DNA of 64,000 nt from Rhodobacter sp. NTK016B (GCF_017303295.1 NZ_JAFKOK010000005.1:124001-188000); one strand, 5' to 3'; numbered from the stretch's first letter, positions 16,002 through 25,436 are shown. A program made the numbers and translations. Notes: a model not told the origin generated them from the letters alone.

Positions 16002-19000
16002 TCACTCAGCCGGCATTGCCGCCGGTTCGACCGACAGCGGATGCGGCAGGTTCACCAGCATCTCTTTCGGGCAGATCTGGACGAAGTTCGACTTCTCCAC
16101 ATCCCAGCGGCGCAGGATCTCGGTGCCGCGCACGCTTTCCGTCTCGGCCACGTGCTGCTCGATCAGGCCTTTCAGCTCGGCTTCCCAATGGTCCACGGTC
16201 ACCGGGCAGGTCACCAGCGTTTCCATGTTCAGCATGTCCGCCGCCAGCCCTTCGGGGTCGTAGACATAGGCCATGCCGCCGGTCATGCCCGCGCCGAAAT
16301 TCGCGCCGATAGACCCGAGGATCACGGCCACGCCGCCGGTCATGTATTCGCACCCGTTCGAGCCGCAGCCCTCGATCACCACCTTGGCGCCCGAGTTCCG
16401 CACCGCGAAGCGCTCGCCCGCACGGCCCGCCGCGAACAGCGTGCCCGCCGTGGCCCCGTAGAGCACGGTGTTGCCGATGATCGTGTTCTCGGCCGCGTCC
16501 AGCGGCGAGGACATGCGCGGACGCACCACGATCAGCCCGCCCGACAGACCCTTGCCGACATAATCGTTGGCATCGCCGAAGACCTCGATCTTCATGCCGC
16601 GGACCGAGAAGGCGCCCAGCGACTGCCCGGCGGAGCCAGCCAGTTTCACCGTCAGGTGGTCGGCCTGAAGCGTGTTGTTCATGCCGAACTTCTTGACGAT
16701 ATGGCTGGCCGCGCGCGTGCCCACCGTCCGGTGCGTGTTGCGCACCGCGTAGCTGAGCTGCATCTTCTCGCCTTCCTCGAAGAAGCGGGCGGCATCGCGG
16801 ATGATCTCGCTGTCCAGCGTCTCGGGGACCGAGTTGCGCGGCTTGTCGCGGTCGTAGCGGATCTTGCGCGCCCCATCGACGGTGATCAGCATCGGGTTCA
16901 GGTCGAGGTCATCGAGATGCGCGGCACCCCGGCTGACCTGCGTGAGCAGATCGGCGCGGCCGATGATCTCGTCGATCGACCGGGCCCCGAGGCTGGCGAG
17001 GATCTCGCGCACTTCCTGCGCGTAGAAGGTGATAAGGTTGACCACCTTGTCCGCGTTGCCGGTGAATTTCTGGCGCAGCTCTTCTTTCTGCGTGCAGACG
17101 CCGACCGGGCAGGTGTTCGACTGGCACTGGCGCACCATGATACAGCCCATCGCGATCAGCGCGGCGGTGCCGATGCCGTATTCCTCGGCGCCCAGCATCG
17201 CGGCCATGACAATGTCGCGGCCCGTGCGCAGACCGCCATCGGTGCGCAGCGTCACCCGGTCGCGCAGGTTGTTCATCGCCAGAACCTGATGCGCCTCGGT
17301 CAGGCCCATCTCCCACGGCAGACCCGCATACTTGATTGAGGTCGCGGGCGAGGCCCCGGTGCCGCCGTTATGGCCCGAGATAAGGATGATGTCGGCCTTG
17401 GCCTTGGCCACGCCAGCGGCGATCGTGCCGACGCCCGAGGACGCTACCAGCTTCACCGTGACCTTGGCGCGCGGGTTGATCTGCTTGAGATCGTAGATCA
17501 GCTGCGCAAGGTCTTCGATCGAATAGATGTCGTGGTGCGGCGGCGGCGAGATCAGCGTGACGCCCTTGGTCGAGTGACGCAGCTTGGCGATCAGGTCGGT
17601 GACCTTCATGCCGGGCAGCTGACCACCCTCGCCGGGCTTGGCGCCTTGGGCGACCTTGATCTCAAGTTCCTCGCAATGCAGCAGGTATTCGGCGGTGACG
17701 CCGAACCGGCCCGAAGCCACCTGCTTGATCTTGGCCGAGGCGTTGTCGCCATTGGGTTCGGGCGTGAAATCGTCGGGGCTTTCGCCGCCTTCCCCCGAAT
17801 CCGACTTGGCGCCGATTCGGTTCATCGCGATGGACAGCGTGCGGTGCGCCTCGGGCGAGAGCGCGCCCAGCGACATGCCCGGCGTGACGAAGCGCTTGCG
17901 GATCGAGGTGATCGATTCGACCTCTTCGATCGGGATCGCGCGGCCCAGCGGTTTGAAGTCCAGAAGGTCGCGCAGATGGATCGGCGGGTTTGCCTGCAGC
18001 GCGGCGGTATACTTGCGCCACATGTCGTAGCTCGCGCGGTCGCAGGCCGATTGCAGCAGGTGCATCGTCTGCGCTTCCCATGCGTGCTTTTCGCCCGAGC
18101 GCCGCGCCTTGTAGAAACCGCCCACCGGCAGCGGGCCCACGGGCATCTTCCAGCCCTTGGAATGGACCTCGACCAGCTTCATCTGGATACCGTGCAGACC
18201 GATCCCCGAGATCCGGCTGTGCATGCCGGGGAAGTAATCGGCGACCAGCGCGCGCGACAGGCCGACGGCTTCGAAGTTCAGACCGCCGCGATAGGACGAG
18301 ATGATCGAAATCCCCATCTTCGCCATGATCTTCAGCAGACCCGCATCGACCGCGTCACGGTAACGGCGCATGGCTTCGACCAACGACCCGTCGAGCAGGC
18401 CGCGGTCGATCCGGTCGGCGATGGTGTCTTCTGCCAGATAGGCGTTCACGGTCGTCGCGCCGCAGCCGATCAACACCGCGAAGTAATGCGGATCGACGCA
18501 TTCGGCCGAGCGCACGTTGATCGAGGTGAAGGTCCGCAGGCCCTTGCGGGTCAGCCACGAATGAACCGCACTGGTGGCAAGGATCATCGGCATCGGCACC
18601 CGGTTGGGGCCCTGCTTTTCATCCGTCAGCACGATATGGGCGTTCCCCGAACGCACGGCGTCCTCGGCCTCGGTGCGGATCCGCTCGAGCCCGTTGCGCA
18701 GCGCGTCTTCGTCGCCATCGTCGTCGAAGGTGCAGTCGATCACCGCCACGCCGCCGCCGAATTGCTCGACCATGACGCGGAATTCCTCGTTCGCGATGAA
18801 CGGCGATTCCAGCATCAGGATTTCGGTCTGGGCGCTGGATTCGTCCAGCACGTTCTTGAGGTTGCCGAACCGCGTCTTCAGCGACATCACCCGGCTTTCG
18901 CGCAGGCTGTCGATCGGCGGGTTGGTCACCTGGCTGAAATTCTGACGGAAGAAGTGGCTGAGCGGACGGTAGATCTTCGACAGCACCGCCGAGGGCGTAT

Positions 19001-20540
19001 CATCCCCCATCGAGGCCACGGCTTCCTTGCCGTCCTCGGCCATCGGCGAGAGGATCTGCTCGACCTCTTCCATCGAATAGCCTGCGGCGATCTGGCGGCG
19101 GCGCAGATCCTCGCCTGAGAACATCGGCGCTTCGGGCACGTCGCGCAGCAGCTCGTTCAGGTCGACGATCTTGTCGATCCATTCCCCGAAGGGCTGGCTC
19201 GACGCCAGACGATCCTTCAGCGCAACGTCGCGGTACAGATGGCCGTCTTTCATGTCGACGGCGATCATCTGCCCCGGACCCAGCGCGCCTTTTTCGCGCA
19301 CCGTCATCTCGTCGGTCGGAACCATGCCGGTTTCCGAACCCGCAATCAGCATCCCGTCGCCGGTCACGACATAGCGCATCGGGCGAAGGCCGTTCCGGTC
19401 GAGACCGGCGCAGACCCAGCGACCATCGGTCATCGCCAGAGCGGCGGGGCCGTCCCACGGTTCCATCACCGAGTTGCAGTAGGAATACATGTCCTGCCAC
19501 GCTTTCGGCAGCTCGACCGTGGTTTTCGACCACGCTTCGGGCACCAGCATGGTTTTCGCCATCGGCGCCGAGCGACCCGAGCGCACCAGCACTTCGAAAA
19601 CCGCGTCCAGCGCACCCGAATCCGAGGTGCCCGCCGGGATGATCGGCTTGATATCCTCGGCCATGTCGCCGAAGGCCGACGAGGCCATGCGGATCTCGTG
19701 CGACTTCATCCAGTTGACGTTGCCCTTGAGCGTGTTGATCTCGCCGTTATGGGCCAGCATGCGGAAGGGCTGCGCCAGCCACCATTGCGGGAAGGTGTTG
19801 GTCGAATAGCGCTGGTGATAGATCGCGAAGGACGAGATGAAACGCTCGTCTTTCAGGTCCGGATAGAACTCGGCCACCTGTTCGGCCAGCATCATGCCCT
19901 TGTAAATCACCGAGCGGCAGCTCAGCGAGCACAGATACAGGCCTTGGATCTGCGCATCGGCGGCGGCTTTCTCGATCCGGCGGCGGATGACATAGAGCTC
20001 GCGCTCGAAGGTTTCTTCGTCGGTGCCCTTGGTGTTGCGGATCAGGATCTGCTCGATCTCGGGGCGCGTCGCGTTGGCTTTCTCGCCCAGCACCGAGGTG
20101 TCGACGGGAACGTGGCGCCAGCCGTAGATATAATAGCCCATCCGCAGCACTTCGGTCTCGACGATCGAGCGGCAGCGTTCCTGCGCGCCAAAATCGGTGC
20201 GCGGCAGGAAGACCTGACCCACGGCGATCAGCGCATCCAGATCGGGCTCGTGCCCGGTGCGGCGGATCTGGTCATAGAAGAAGGGGACGGGGATCTGCAC
20301 ATGGATGCCCGCGCCGTCGCCGGTCTTGCCGTCGGCATCGACCGCGCCCCGGTGCCAGATCGCTTTCAGCGCGTTGATCCCGTTCACCACCACTTGGCGC
20401 GAGGGCTTGCCGTCAATGGACACGACAAGACCCACGCCGCAGGAGGCATGCTCGTCATCGGCCTTGTAGAGGCCGTTCTCATCCATCCACTGGCGCTTTG
20501 CCTCTTCGGCGGCGACCCAGCTTTCGTCATAGACGGTCAT
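16002..20540 (-). CDS. gltB: glutamate synthase (NADPH) large subunit
   Basis: 1512 residues, the normal length. It converts 2-oxoglutarate and glutamine to two glutamates with electrons from the small subunit. An N-terminal class II glutaminase domain begins at Cys34 (EHASCGVGL), implying removal of a 33-residue propeptide. The central FMN-binding synthase domain includes SDSGEGGESPDDF and ISGHNGGTGASP. The 3Fe-4S ligands are in CIMVRQCQSNTCPVGVC. The C-terminal beta-helix GXGXG domain is rich in turns such as NTVLYGATAGTLFAAG. It is encoded downstream of gltD but not adjacent to it: two small genes lie between. The start is ATG 20540. Confidence 0.97.
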   Translation of the reverse strand: MTVYDESWVAAEEAKRQWMDENGLYKADDEHASCGVGLVVSIDGKPSRQVVVNGINALKAIWHRGAVDADGKTGDGAGIHVQIPVPFFYDQIRRTGHEPDLDALIAVGQVFLPRTDFGAQERCRSIVETEVLRMGYYIYGWRHVPVDTSVLGEKANATRPEIEQILIRNTKGTDEETFERELYVIRRRIEKAAADAQIQGLYLCSLSCRSVIYKGMMLAEQVAEFYPDLKDERFISSFAIYHQRYSTNTFPQWWLAQPFRMLAHNGEINTLKGNVNWMKSHEIRMASSAFGDMAEDIKPIIPAGTSDSGALDAVFEVLVRSGRSAPMAKTMLVPEAWSKTTVELPKAWQDMYSYCNSVMEPWDGPAALAMTDGRWVCAGLDRNGLRPMRYVVTGDGMLIAGSETGMVPTDEMTVREKGALGPGQMIAVDMKDGHLYRDVALKDRLASSQPFGEWIDKIVDLNELLRDVPEAPMFSGEDLRRRQIAAGYSMEEVEQILSPMAEDGKEAVASMGDDTPSAVLSKIYRPLSHFFRQNFSQVTNPPIDSLRESRVMSLKTRFGNLKNVLDESSAQTEILMLESPFIANEEFRVMVEQFGGGVAVIDCTFDDDGDEDALRNGLERIRTEAEDAVRSGNAHIVLTDEKQGPNRVPMPMILATSAVHSWLTRKGLRTFTSINVRSAECVDPHYFAVLIGCGATTVNAYLAEDTIADRIDRGLLDGSLVEAMRRYRDAVDAGLLKIMAKMGISIISSYRGGLNFEAVGLSRALVADYFPGMHSRISGIGLHGIQMKLVEVHSKGWKMPVGPLPVGGFYKARRSGEKHAWEAQTMHLLQSACDRASYDMWRKYTAALQANPPIHLRDLLDFKPLGRAIPIEEVESITSIRKRFVTPGMSLGALSPEAHRTLSIAMNRIGAKSDSGEGGESPDDFTPEPNGDNASAKIKQVASGRFGVTAEYLLHCEELEIKVAQGAKPGEGGQLPGMKVTDLIAKLRHSTKGVTLISPPPHHDIYSIEDLAQLIYDLKQINPRAKVTVKLVASSGVGTIAAGVAKAKADIILISGHNGGTGASPATSIKYAGLPWEMGLTEAHQVLAMNNLRDRVTLRTDGGLRTGRDIVMAAMLGAEEYGIGTAALIAMGCIMVRQCQSNTCPVGVCTQKEELRQKFTGNADKVVNLITFYAQEVREILASLGARSIDEIIGRADLLTQVSRGAAHLDDLDLNPMLITVDGARKIRYDRDKPRNSVPETLDSEIIRDAARFFEEGEKMQLSYAVRNTHRTVGTRAASHIVKKFGMNNTLQADHLTVKLAGSAGQSLGAFSVRGMKIEVFGDANDYVGKGLSGGLIVVRPRMSSPLDAAENTIIGNTVLYGATAGTLFAAGRAGERFAVRNSGAKVVIEGCGSNGCEYMTGGVAVILGSIGANFGAGMTGGMAYVYDPEGLAADMLNMETLVTCPVTVDHWEAELKGLIEQHVAETESVRGTEILRRWDVEKSNFVQICPKEMLVNLPHPLSVEPAAMPAE

Positions 20541-20554
20541 GGCAAGTCTCCTGT

Positions 20555-21001
20555 TCAGATTTCGGCGTTGGGGGCGTATTTGGCGAAGACTTCGGCACGC
20601 GTCATGGTGTCCCGTCCTTCGCCCGCATAAGAGAAACTGTCGGGCTTCTGGTCGATGTAGATCTCATTGGTCATCGTCAGCCCGCCCGCATCGTCCAGCA
20701 GGCCGATGGGAAGCTCCAGAGATGCCGACATCGGCCCTTCGGCCGTCAGGTGGTAGTAAAGCGGGGTTCCGCATTTGTTGCAGAAGGCGCGCTCGGCCCA
20801 GTCCGAGGACTGGATCCGCGTGATCGACTCGGTGCCCTGCCACGTGACATTGGCCACGGGCGTGGTGATGCCCAGAAGCGCAGAGCCGGTCCAGCGGCGG
20901 CACATTTCGCAATGGCAGGCGCCGAATTCCAGATTGACCAGCTCGGCCGTGAAGCGAACGGCGCTGCACATGCAGCCGCCGGTGCGGGTTGTCGTGCTCA
21001 T
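20555..21001 (-). CDS. GFA/CENP-V family zinc protein
   Basis: 148 residues, a single GFA domain (glutathione-dependent formaldehyde-activating enzyme type). Zinc ligands are visible as CMCSAVRF, GACHCEMCRRWTG and CNKCGTPLYY, the standard C-x-C / C-x-C-x2-C / C-x2-C spacing. Most family members are of unknown substrate; a glutathione-adduct role is only a family label. It lies 14 bases upstream of gltB, and its start overlaps the stop of the preceding exported-protein gene (4 bases), so it should be cotranscribed with the glutamate synthase genes. Confidence 0.85.
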   Translation of the reverse strand: MSTTTRTGGCMCSAVRFTAELVNLEFGACHCEMCRRWTGSALLGITTPVANVTWQGTESITRIQSSDWAERAFCNKCGTPLYYHLTAEGPMSASLELPIGLLDDAGGLTMTNEIYIDQKPDSFSYAGEGRDTMTRAEVFAKYAPNAEI

Positions 21002-21702
21002 GTCCGTTCCCCCGGTAGAAGCTCACCGCTCATCATCTGGCCACAGCCATGAAGCGGCAGGGTCGAGCCGTAACCCGGCTCGCCTTCGTGGATAAAGCGG
21101 CTGGGCGAGCTGTCGGTTGTCACGCTCGCGCCGTCGATCTCGGTCGTGCGCAGGCCGCCGAAGAAGCGGCGGTAGTGGCGCGAGGCATATTCCTCGCCCG
21201 ACGACTCGCTCAGTTCGGTGCCGTCCATGGCCAGAAGGCGGAAGCTGTACTGCGTGCGCTCAAGCTCTTCGCCGTCGATCATTTCGGTTTCGCCCAGCAG
21301 GCGGTCATAGCCTTCGACCCGCACCCGCTGTCCCGATGGAAGACGCTGGACAAAGGACCAGTCGTCGCGCCCGGTCTCAAACAGCGTGGTGATCGAAGAC
21401 GGGTCCTCGGCGGGTTGTTCGGTGATCGTCCAGCCGCCATCGGGCAGTGATCGATCGCGCAGCCATTGGGCCTCGGCATCGATCTCGTTGATGTAGATCG
21501 CGCCTTCGGCATCGAAAGTGATGCGCCAGCGATGACCGGGGGCGTTCTCGCAGATGAAATACTGCGACACCGTGCAGTTGCGCGACTGCTCGGTCATCGT
21601 CAGGCTGCACCCTGCGGGCGGCACGAATTCGTCGGCGAGCGCCGGCAGGGCAAAGCCCGTCATCGCGGCCGTCACCGCCAGAAGGCGGAGCCGGGCGTCC
21701 AT
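20998..21702 (-). CDS. exported protein of unknown function in the glt operon
   Basis: 234 residues with a signal peptide (MDARLRLLAVTAAMTGFALP, cleavage near ALA-D). The mature protein has cysteines in AGCSLTM, NCTVSQYFICEN and, at the end, LHGCGQMM, plausibly disulfide-linked in the periplasm. The body is acidic and beta-rich by eye (HRWRITFDAEGAIYINEI, YSFRLLAMDGTEL). No named family recognised. Start ATG 21702 overlaps the gltD stop (TGATG arrangement), which shows tight coupling to the glutamate synthase operon although a metabolic link is not obvious. Confidence 0.75.
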   Translation of the reverse strand: MDARLRLLAVTAAMTGFALPALADEFVPPAGCSLTMTEQSRNCTVSQYFICENAPGHRWRITFDAEGAIYINEIDAEAQWLRDRSLPDGGWTITEQPAEDPSSITTLFETGRDDWSFVQRLPSGQRVRVEGYDRLLGETEMIDGEELERTQYSFRLLAMDGTELSESSGEEYASRHYRRFFGGLRTTEIDGASVTTDSSPSRFIHEGEPGYGSTLPLHGCGQMMSGELLPGERT

Positions 21703-23138
21703 CACTCGGCCGCCACGGCAGCGGGCGCCGCCAGATACTCAAGAATCGACTGCGCCGCTTCGCGCCCGTCGCGGATTGCCCAGACCACCAGCGACGCGCC
21801 GCGCACGATGTCGCCCACAGCGTAAACGCCCGGCAGGCTGGTCGCGTGGGTGGTGTGGTCGCAGCGGATCGTGCCCCAGCGGGTCACGGTCAGTTCGGGC
21901 ACATCCCACAGCGCGGGCAGTTCTTCGGGTTCGAAACCCAGCGCCTTGATCACCAGATCGGCGGGCTCGACGTAATCGGCACCCTCGATCAGTTCGGGCG
22001 AACGACGGCCCGACAGATCGGGCGCACCCAGACGCATTTTCTGCACGACGACGCCTTCGACAATCTCGCTGCCTTCAAACCCGGCGGGCGCGGTCAGCCA
22101 GACGAAATCGACGCCTTCTTCCTCGGCATTCTGCACTTCGCGCTGCGAGCCTGGCATGTTGTCGCGGTCGCGCCGGTAGAGCAGCTTGACCGACGTCGCG
22201 CCCTGACGCACGGCGGTGCGCACGCAATCCATAGCCGTGTCGCCGCCGCCGATCACAACGACGCGCTTGCCATTGGCATCAAGACGGCCCGAGTCGAAAT
22301 CTTCGACCTCGTCGCCGAAGCTCTTGCGGTTCGAGGCGGTCAGATAGTCCAGCGCCTTGACGATGCCGTTCAGATCCGCGCCCTTGCCGCCAAGGTCGCG
22401 CGATTTGTAGACGCCCGTGGCGATCAGCACGGCGTCGTGCTTGCCGCGGATCGCGTCAAAGCTGATGTCCTGACCGACGGTGCAGTTCAGAACGAATTGC
22501 ACGCCCGCTGCTTCCAGCTGTTCGACGCGGCGCATGACCACGTCCTTTTCCAGCTTGAAGCCGGGGATGCCATAGGTGAGCAGCCCGCCGGCGCGATCAT
22601 AACGGTCATAGACCGTGACCTGCAGGCCCGCGCGGCGCAGATTGTCGGCGGCGGCAAGACCACCCGGACCCGCGCCGATGATGGCGACCGACTGATCGCG
22701 CTCTTCAAGCGGGGCGCCGACCTTGACCCAGCCTTTTTCCCACGCGGTGTCGGTGATGTATTTCTCGACCGCGCCGATGGTGACAGTGCCGTGGCCCGAT
22801 TGCTCGATCACGCAATTGCCTTCGCACAGACGATCCTGCGGGCAGATGCGGCCGCAGATCTCGGGGAAGGTATTGGTCGATTGCGACATCTCGTAGGCTT
22901 CTTGCAGACGGCCCGTCGCCGTCAGCATCAGCCAGTCGGGGATATTGTTGTGCAGCGGGCAATGCGACTGGCAATAGGGAACGCCGCACTGGCTGCAGCG
23001 GCTGGCTTGCTCCTGCGCCTTTTCCGCCGCGTATTCGCGGTAGATTTCGGCGAAATCCTCACGACGCTCGCCCGCCGTCCGTTTGGTCGGCATTTCCTTG
23101 GACGTGGTCACGAATTTGAGCATAGGCTGTTTTGCCAT
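21702..23138 (-). CDS. gltD: glutamate synthase small subunit
   Basis: 478 residues. It feeds NADPH electrons through FAD and two 4Fe-4S clusters to GltB. Cys motifs are RCSQCGVPYCQSHCP and CGRICPQDRLCEGNC near the N-terminus; the FAD Rossmann motif is GAGPGGLAAADNLRRAG (about 155-171), and the NAD(P)H motif is IGGGDTAMDCVRTA. ATG 23138 (MAKQPMLKF) is the family start; the frame is open upstream to 23189 but that part is not GltD-like. It leads a four-gene minus-strand unit: gltD, an exported protein, a GFA protein and gltB. The gap upstream contains repeated ACCTAT elements. Confidence 0.96.
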   Translation of the reverse strand: MAKQPMLKFVTTSKEMPTKRTAGERREDFAEIYREYAAEKAQEQASRCSQCGVPYCQSHCPLHNNIPDWLMLTATGRLQEAYEMSQSTNTFPEICGRICPQDRLCEGNCVIEQSGHGTVTIGAVEKYITDTAWEKGWVKVGAPLEERDQSVAIIGAGPGGLAAADNLRRAGLQVTVYDRYDRAGGLLTYGIPGFKLEKDVVMRRVEQLEAAGVQFVLNCTVGQDISFDAIRGKHDAVLIATGVYKSRDLGGKGADLNGIVKALDYLTASNRKSFGDEVEDFDSGRLDANGKRVVVIGGGDTAMDCVRTAVRQGATSVKLLYRRDRDNMPGSQREVQNAEEEGVDFVWLTAPAGFEGSEIVEGVVVQKMRLGAPDLSGRRSPELIEGADYVEPADLVIKALGFEPEELPALWDVPELTVTRWGTIRCDHTTHATSLPGVYAVGDIVRGASLVVWAIRDGREAAQSILEYLAAPAAVAAE

Positions 23139-23206
23139 GGGTACGGCCTCCCGATGTGTCGCGCACAAATACTCTGAACCGCGATGCAATAAAAGTCAGT
23201 ATGTGT

Positions 23207-23287
23207 GACCTATATCCACTTTATTTTGGCTCACGCAAGCCTTTCGGGCGTTTTTTTGCGATTAATAGGTCAGCAAGTGATACCTAT
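23207..23287. promoter_or_regulatory. three ACCTAT elements upstream of gltD
   Basis: GACCTAT (23207-23213), its reverse complement ATAGGTC (23265-23271) and ACCTAT (23282-23287). The last two form ATAGGT-N11-ACCTAT, an inverted repeat. The block lies in the 214-bp gltD/uppP divergent gap and could be an operator for either gene. Confidence 0.35.
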
Positions 23288-23352
23288 GTTTTCGGATGAA
23301 GCCCCCGGGGTTTGGCAGTAAGGTGCCGGCGCACAGGCCGGAGTCTCGTCGA

Positions 23353-24156
23353 ATGCCGCTCTACCACATCCTGATTCTCGCATTGATTCAGGGCATTACC
23401 GAGTTCCTTCCGATCTCGTCCTCGGGCCATCTGATCCTTTTTCCGCAATTGACGGGGATGCAGGACCAAGGCGTCGCGCTGGATGTGGCAGTGCATGTCG
23501 GGACGCTGTTTGCCGTCATGCTCTATTTCCGTGACGACGTGATGGCGGTGCTTCGCGGCATTCCGGACATGATCCGTGGGCGATTCGACTCGGACGGGGC
23601 GCGCATGGCGGGCCTTCTGGCGGTTGCCACGCTCCCCGTGATCGTGGTCGGCCTGATCCTGAAAGTCACCGGGATGGTCGATGCGATGCGCTCGATCACG
23701 GTGATCGGCTGGACCATGCTGGGATTCGGCATCGTCCTTTATGTTGCCGACAAGATGGGCCGTGAAACCCGTCGGGCCGAGGGCTGGAATCTGCGCGACG
23801 CGATCATCCTTGGCTTGTGGCAGGCCGTGGCCCTGATCCCGGGCACGTCACGCTCGGGCAGCACGATCACCGGCGCGCGGTTTCTGGGATTCGAGCGTCA
23901 TGACGCCGCGCGGCTGTCGATGCTGATGTCGATCCCGACGATCATCGCCTCGGGGGCGATCACCGCGCTGGATCTTGTCGAGACGGCGAATGCGCAGGCG
24001 GCGATTGACGGCGCCATCGGCGCGGCGATCAGTTTCGTCGCTGCGCTTGTCGCGCTGAAGCTGATGATGAAGTTCCTCGCCGCCGTCAGTTTCACGCCCT
24101 ACGTGATCTACCGGATCGCGCTGGGCGTGTTCCTGCTGTGGCTCGCTTATTCCTGA
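23353..24156 (+). CDS. uppP: undecaprenyl-diphosphatase
   Basis: 267-residue integral membrane enzyme (BacA type) that recycles undecaprenyl diphosphate to the monophosphate carrier used for peptidoglycan and O-antigen export; overproduction gives bacitracin resistance. Both family signatures are present: ALIQGITEFLPISSSGHL near the N-terminus and LIPGTSRSGSTITGARFLG around residue 165, contributing the catalytic Glu, Ser and Arg residues. About eight hydrophobic helices are visible. ATG 23353 fits the family start (MPLYHILILALIQG). The last 10 bases overlap the end of the convergent NDUFA9-like gene. Confidence 0.95.
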   Translation: MPLYHILILALIQGITEFLPISSSGHLILFPQLTGMQDQGVALDVAVHVGTLFAVMLYFRDDVMAVLRGIPDMIRGRFDSDGARMAGLLAVATLPVIVVGLILKVTGMVDAMRSITVIGWTMLGFGIVLYVADKMGRETRRAEGWNLRDAIILGLWQAVALIPGTSRSGSTITGARFLGFERHDAARLSMLMSIPTIIASGAITALDLVETANAQAAIDGAIGAAISFVAALVALKLMMKFLAAVSFTPYVIYRIALGVFLLWLAYS

Positions 24157-25133
24157 CGACGCAGGCCCTTGGCCGATTCCTTGATCGCAGCGTATTGCCC
24201 GGCGGGCCGGAAGCGCCACAGATAGGTCGGCAGGATCAATTCCATCGGGGTGGGGACGATACGCAGATCGTGCAGCGTCTTCGCCTCGTCCGAAACGACG
24301 TTGTCGCTTTGCAGATCGGCAATCTGATCGCGGGTCAGCGGGTTCTTGACGATCCCGATGGTCAGGAACTGCACCACGCCCATCAGCCGCGAAACCAGCC
24401 CTGCCATCCAGCGCGGCATGTTCACGATCACGCGGTTGCGGCGGATCTCATCCAGCATCATCGTCATCAGTTCGCGGAAGGTCATCACGTCAGGACCGCC
24501 CAGTTCGTACACGCCGGGTGCGGCATCGCCCATCGCGCCCTTGGCGGCGGCTTCGGCGACATCGTCGACATAGACCGGCTGGAACTTCGTGTGACCGGCG
24601 GTGATCGGCAGGACCGGCGACGAACGCACCATCCCGGCGAAGCGGTTGAAGAACTCGTCCTCGGGGCCGAAGATCACCGAAGGGCGCAGGATCACGACGT
24701 TCGGGAAGGCGTCACGCACGGCGTCTTCGCCCGCCGCCTTGGCGCGTGCGTAACCGCTGTCCGACTGCGCATTGGCGCCGATGGCCGAGATATGCACCAT
24801 CCGGCCCACGCCCGCCTCGGATGCCAGCCGCGCAACGCGGCCCGCGCCGTCGGCCAGAACCGCCTCGAAGCTGTTCTTGCCGCTTTCGGTCAGGATGCCC
24901 GCGCAGTTCACCACCGCGTCGGCGCCTTCCAGCACGGCGCGAATCGAGGCGTCGTCGCGGATGTTGCACAGGACCGGCTCGACCTGACCGACGACACCAT
25001 AGGTGCGCACGAAGAGATGCTCGCTGGGACGGCGCGTGGCGACGCGAACGCGCCAACCCGCCTGTGCCATGCGGCGGGCAACATAGCGCCCGACAAAGCC
25101 CGAACCGCCCAGGATGGTGACAAGTTTCGACAT
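24147..25133 (-). CDS. complex I NDUFA9-like, atypical extended SDR protein
   Basis: 328 residues. The Rossmann motif at the very N-terminus reads ILGGSGFVGRYVARRM, followed by NCAGIL and VVILRPSVIFGPEDEF, characteristic of NDUFA9/NuoE-associated atypical SDRs (a5). In mitochondria NDUFA9 is an accessory subunit that binds NADPH and stabilises complex I; bacterial relatives in alphaproteobacteria are presumed to be related to complex I or quinone biology. The catalytic YxxxK is present in form (GYARAKAAGEDAV). It stands alone, convergent with uppP (10-base overlap), and is transcribed away from the tRNA-Leu gene. Confidence 0.85.
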   Translation of the reverse strand: MSKLVTILGGSGFVGRYVARRMAQAGWRVRVATRRPSEHLFVRTYGVVGQVEPVLCNIRDDASIRAVLEGADAVVNCAGILTESGKNSFEAVLADGAGRVARLASEAGVGRMVHISAIGANAQSDSGYARAKAAGEDAVRDAFPNVVILRPSVIFGPEDEFFNRFAGMVRSSPVLPITAGHTKFQPVYVDDVAEAAAKGAMGDAAPGVYELGGPDVMTFRELMTMMLDEIRRNRVIVNMPRWMAGLVSRLMGVVQFLTIGIVKNPLTRDQIADLQSDNVVSDEAKTLHDLRIVPTPMELILPTYLWRFRPAGQYAAIKESAKGLRRQE

Positions 25134-25292
25134 TTCGCCCTCCGTACAGAGATCGCTGCGTCCATAGCGTTGTCTTGCTGAATACCTCTGGCCCCCCGCG
25201 TGGACAAGTTAAAACCACGAAACCGGCTAAGGGCTTGCTGCGATGCGGCGAGAGATTTCTTTCCCCACCGCGCGATTTTTTCACGAGCCCCG

Positions 25293-25321
25293 TTGACAGT
25301 GCCCGAGGGCACGGATAATCA
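25293..25321 (+). promoter_or_regulatory. sigma-70-type promoter of tRNA-Leu
   Basis: TTGACA (25293-25298), a 17-base spacer and TAATCA (25316-25321), 16 bases before the mature tRNA. The spacer contains a perfect palindrome, GTGCCC-GA-GGGCAC (25299-25312). Confidence 0.7.
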
Positions 25322-25337
25322 GCCGCTCACGCAACCG

Positions 25338-25424
25338 GCCCAGGTGGCGGAATTGGTAGACGCGCTAGCTTCAGGTGCTAGTTTCCGTAAGGAAGTGGAG
25401 GTTCGAGTCCTCTCCTGGGCACCA
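25338..25424 (+). tRNA. tRNA-Leu (anticodon CAG)
   Basis: 87 bases including an encoded CCA end. The acceptor stem is GCCCAGG (25338-25344) with CCTGGGC (25414-25420), followed by A and CCA. The D-arm begins TGGCGGAATTGGTAGACGC, typical of class II leucine tRNA. The anticodon stem CTAGC/GCTAG encloses the loop TTCAGGT, giving CAG, which reads CUG, a codon used very heavily in this window. A long variable arm (about TTTCCGTAAGGAAG) and the T-arm GGTTCGAGTCC follow. It has its own promoter and terminator. Confidence 0.97.
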
Positions 25425-25436
25425 ATTGCAAGAACG

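Noticed and set aside
15954-20630. Several long open frames on the plus strand opposite gltB (for example 15954-17339, 17370-19118 and 19239-20630)
   Set aside because: They are Arg/His/Ala-rich mirror images of gltB codons in a GC-rich genome, have no ribosome sites or domains, and gltB itself is certain.
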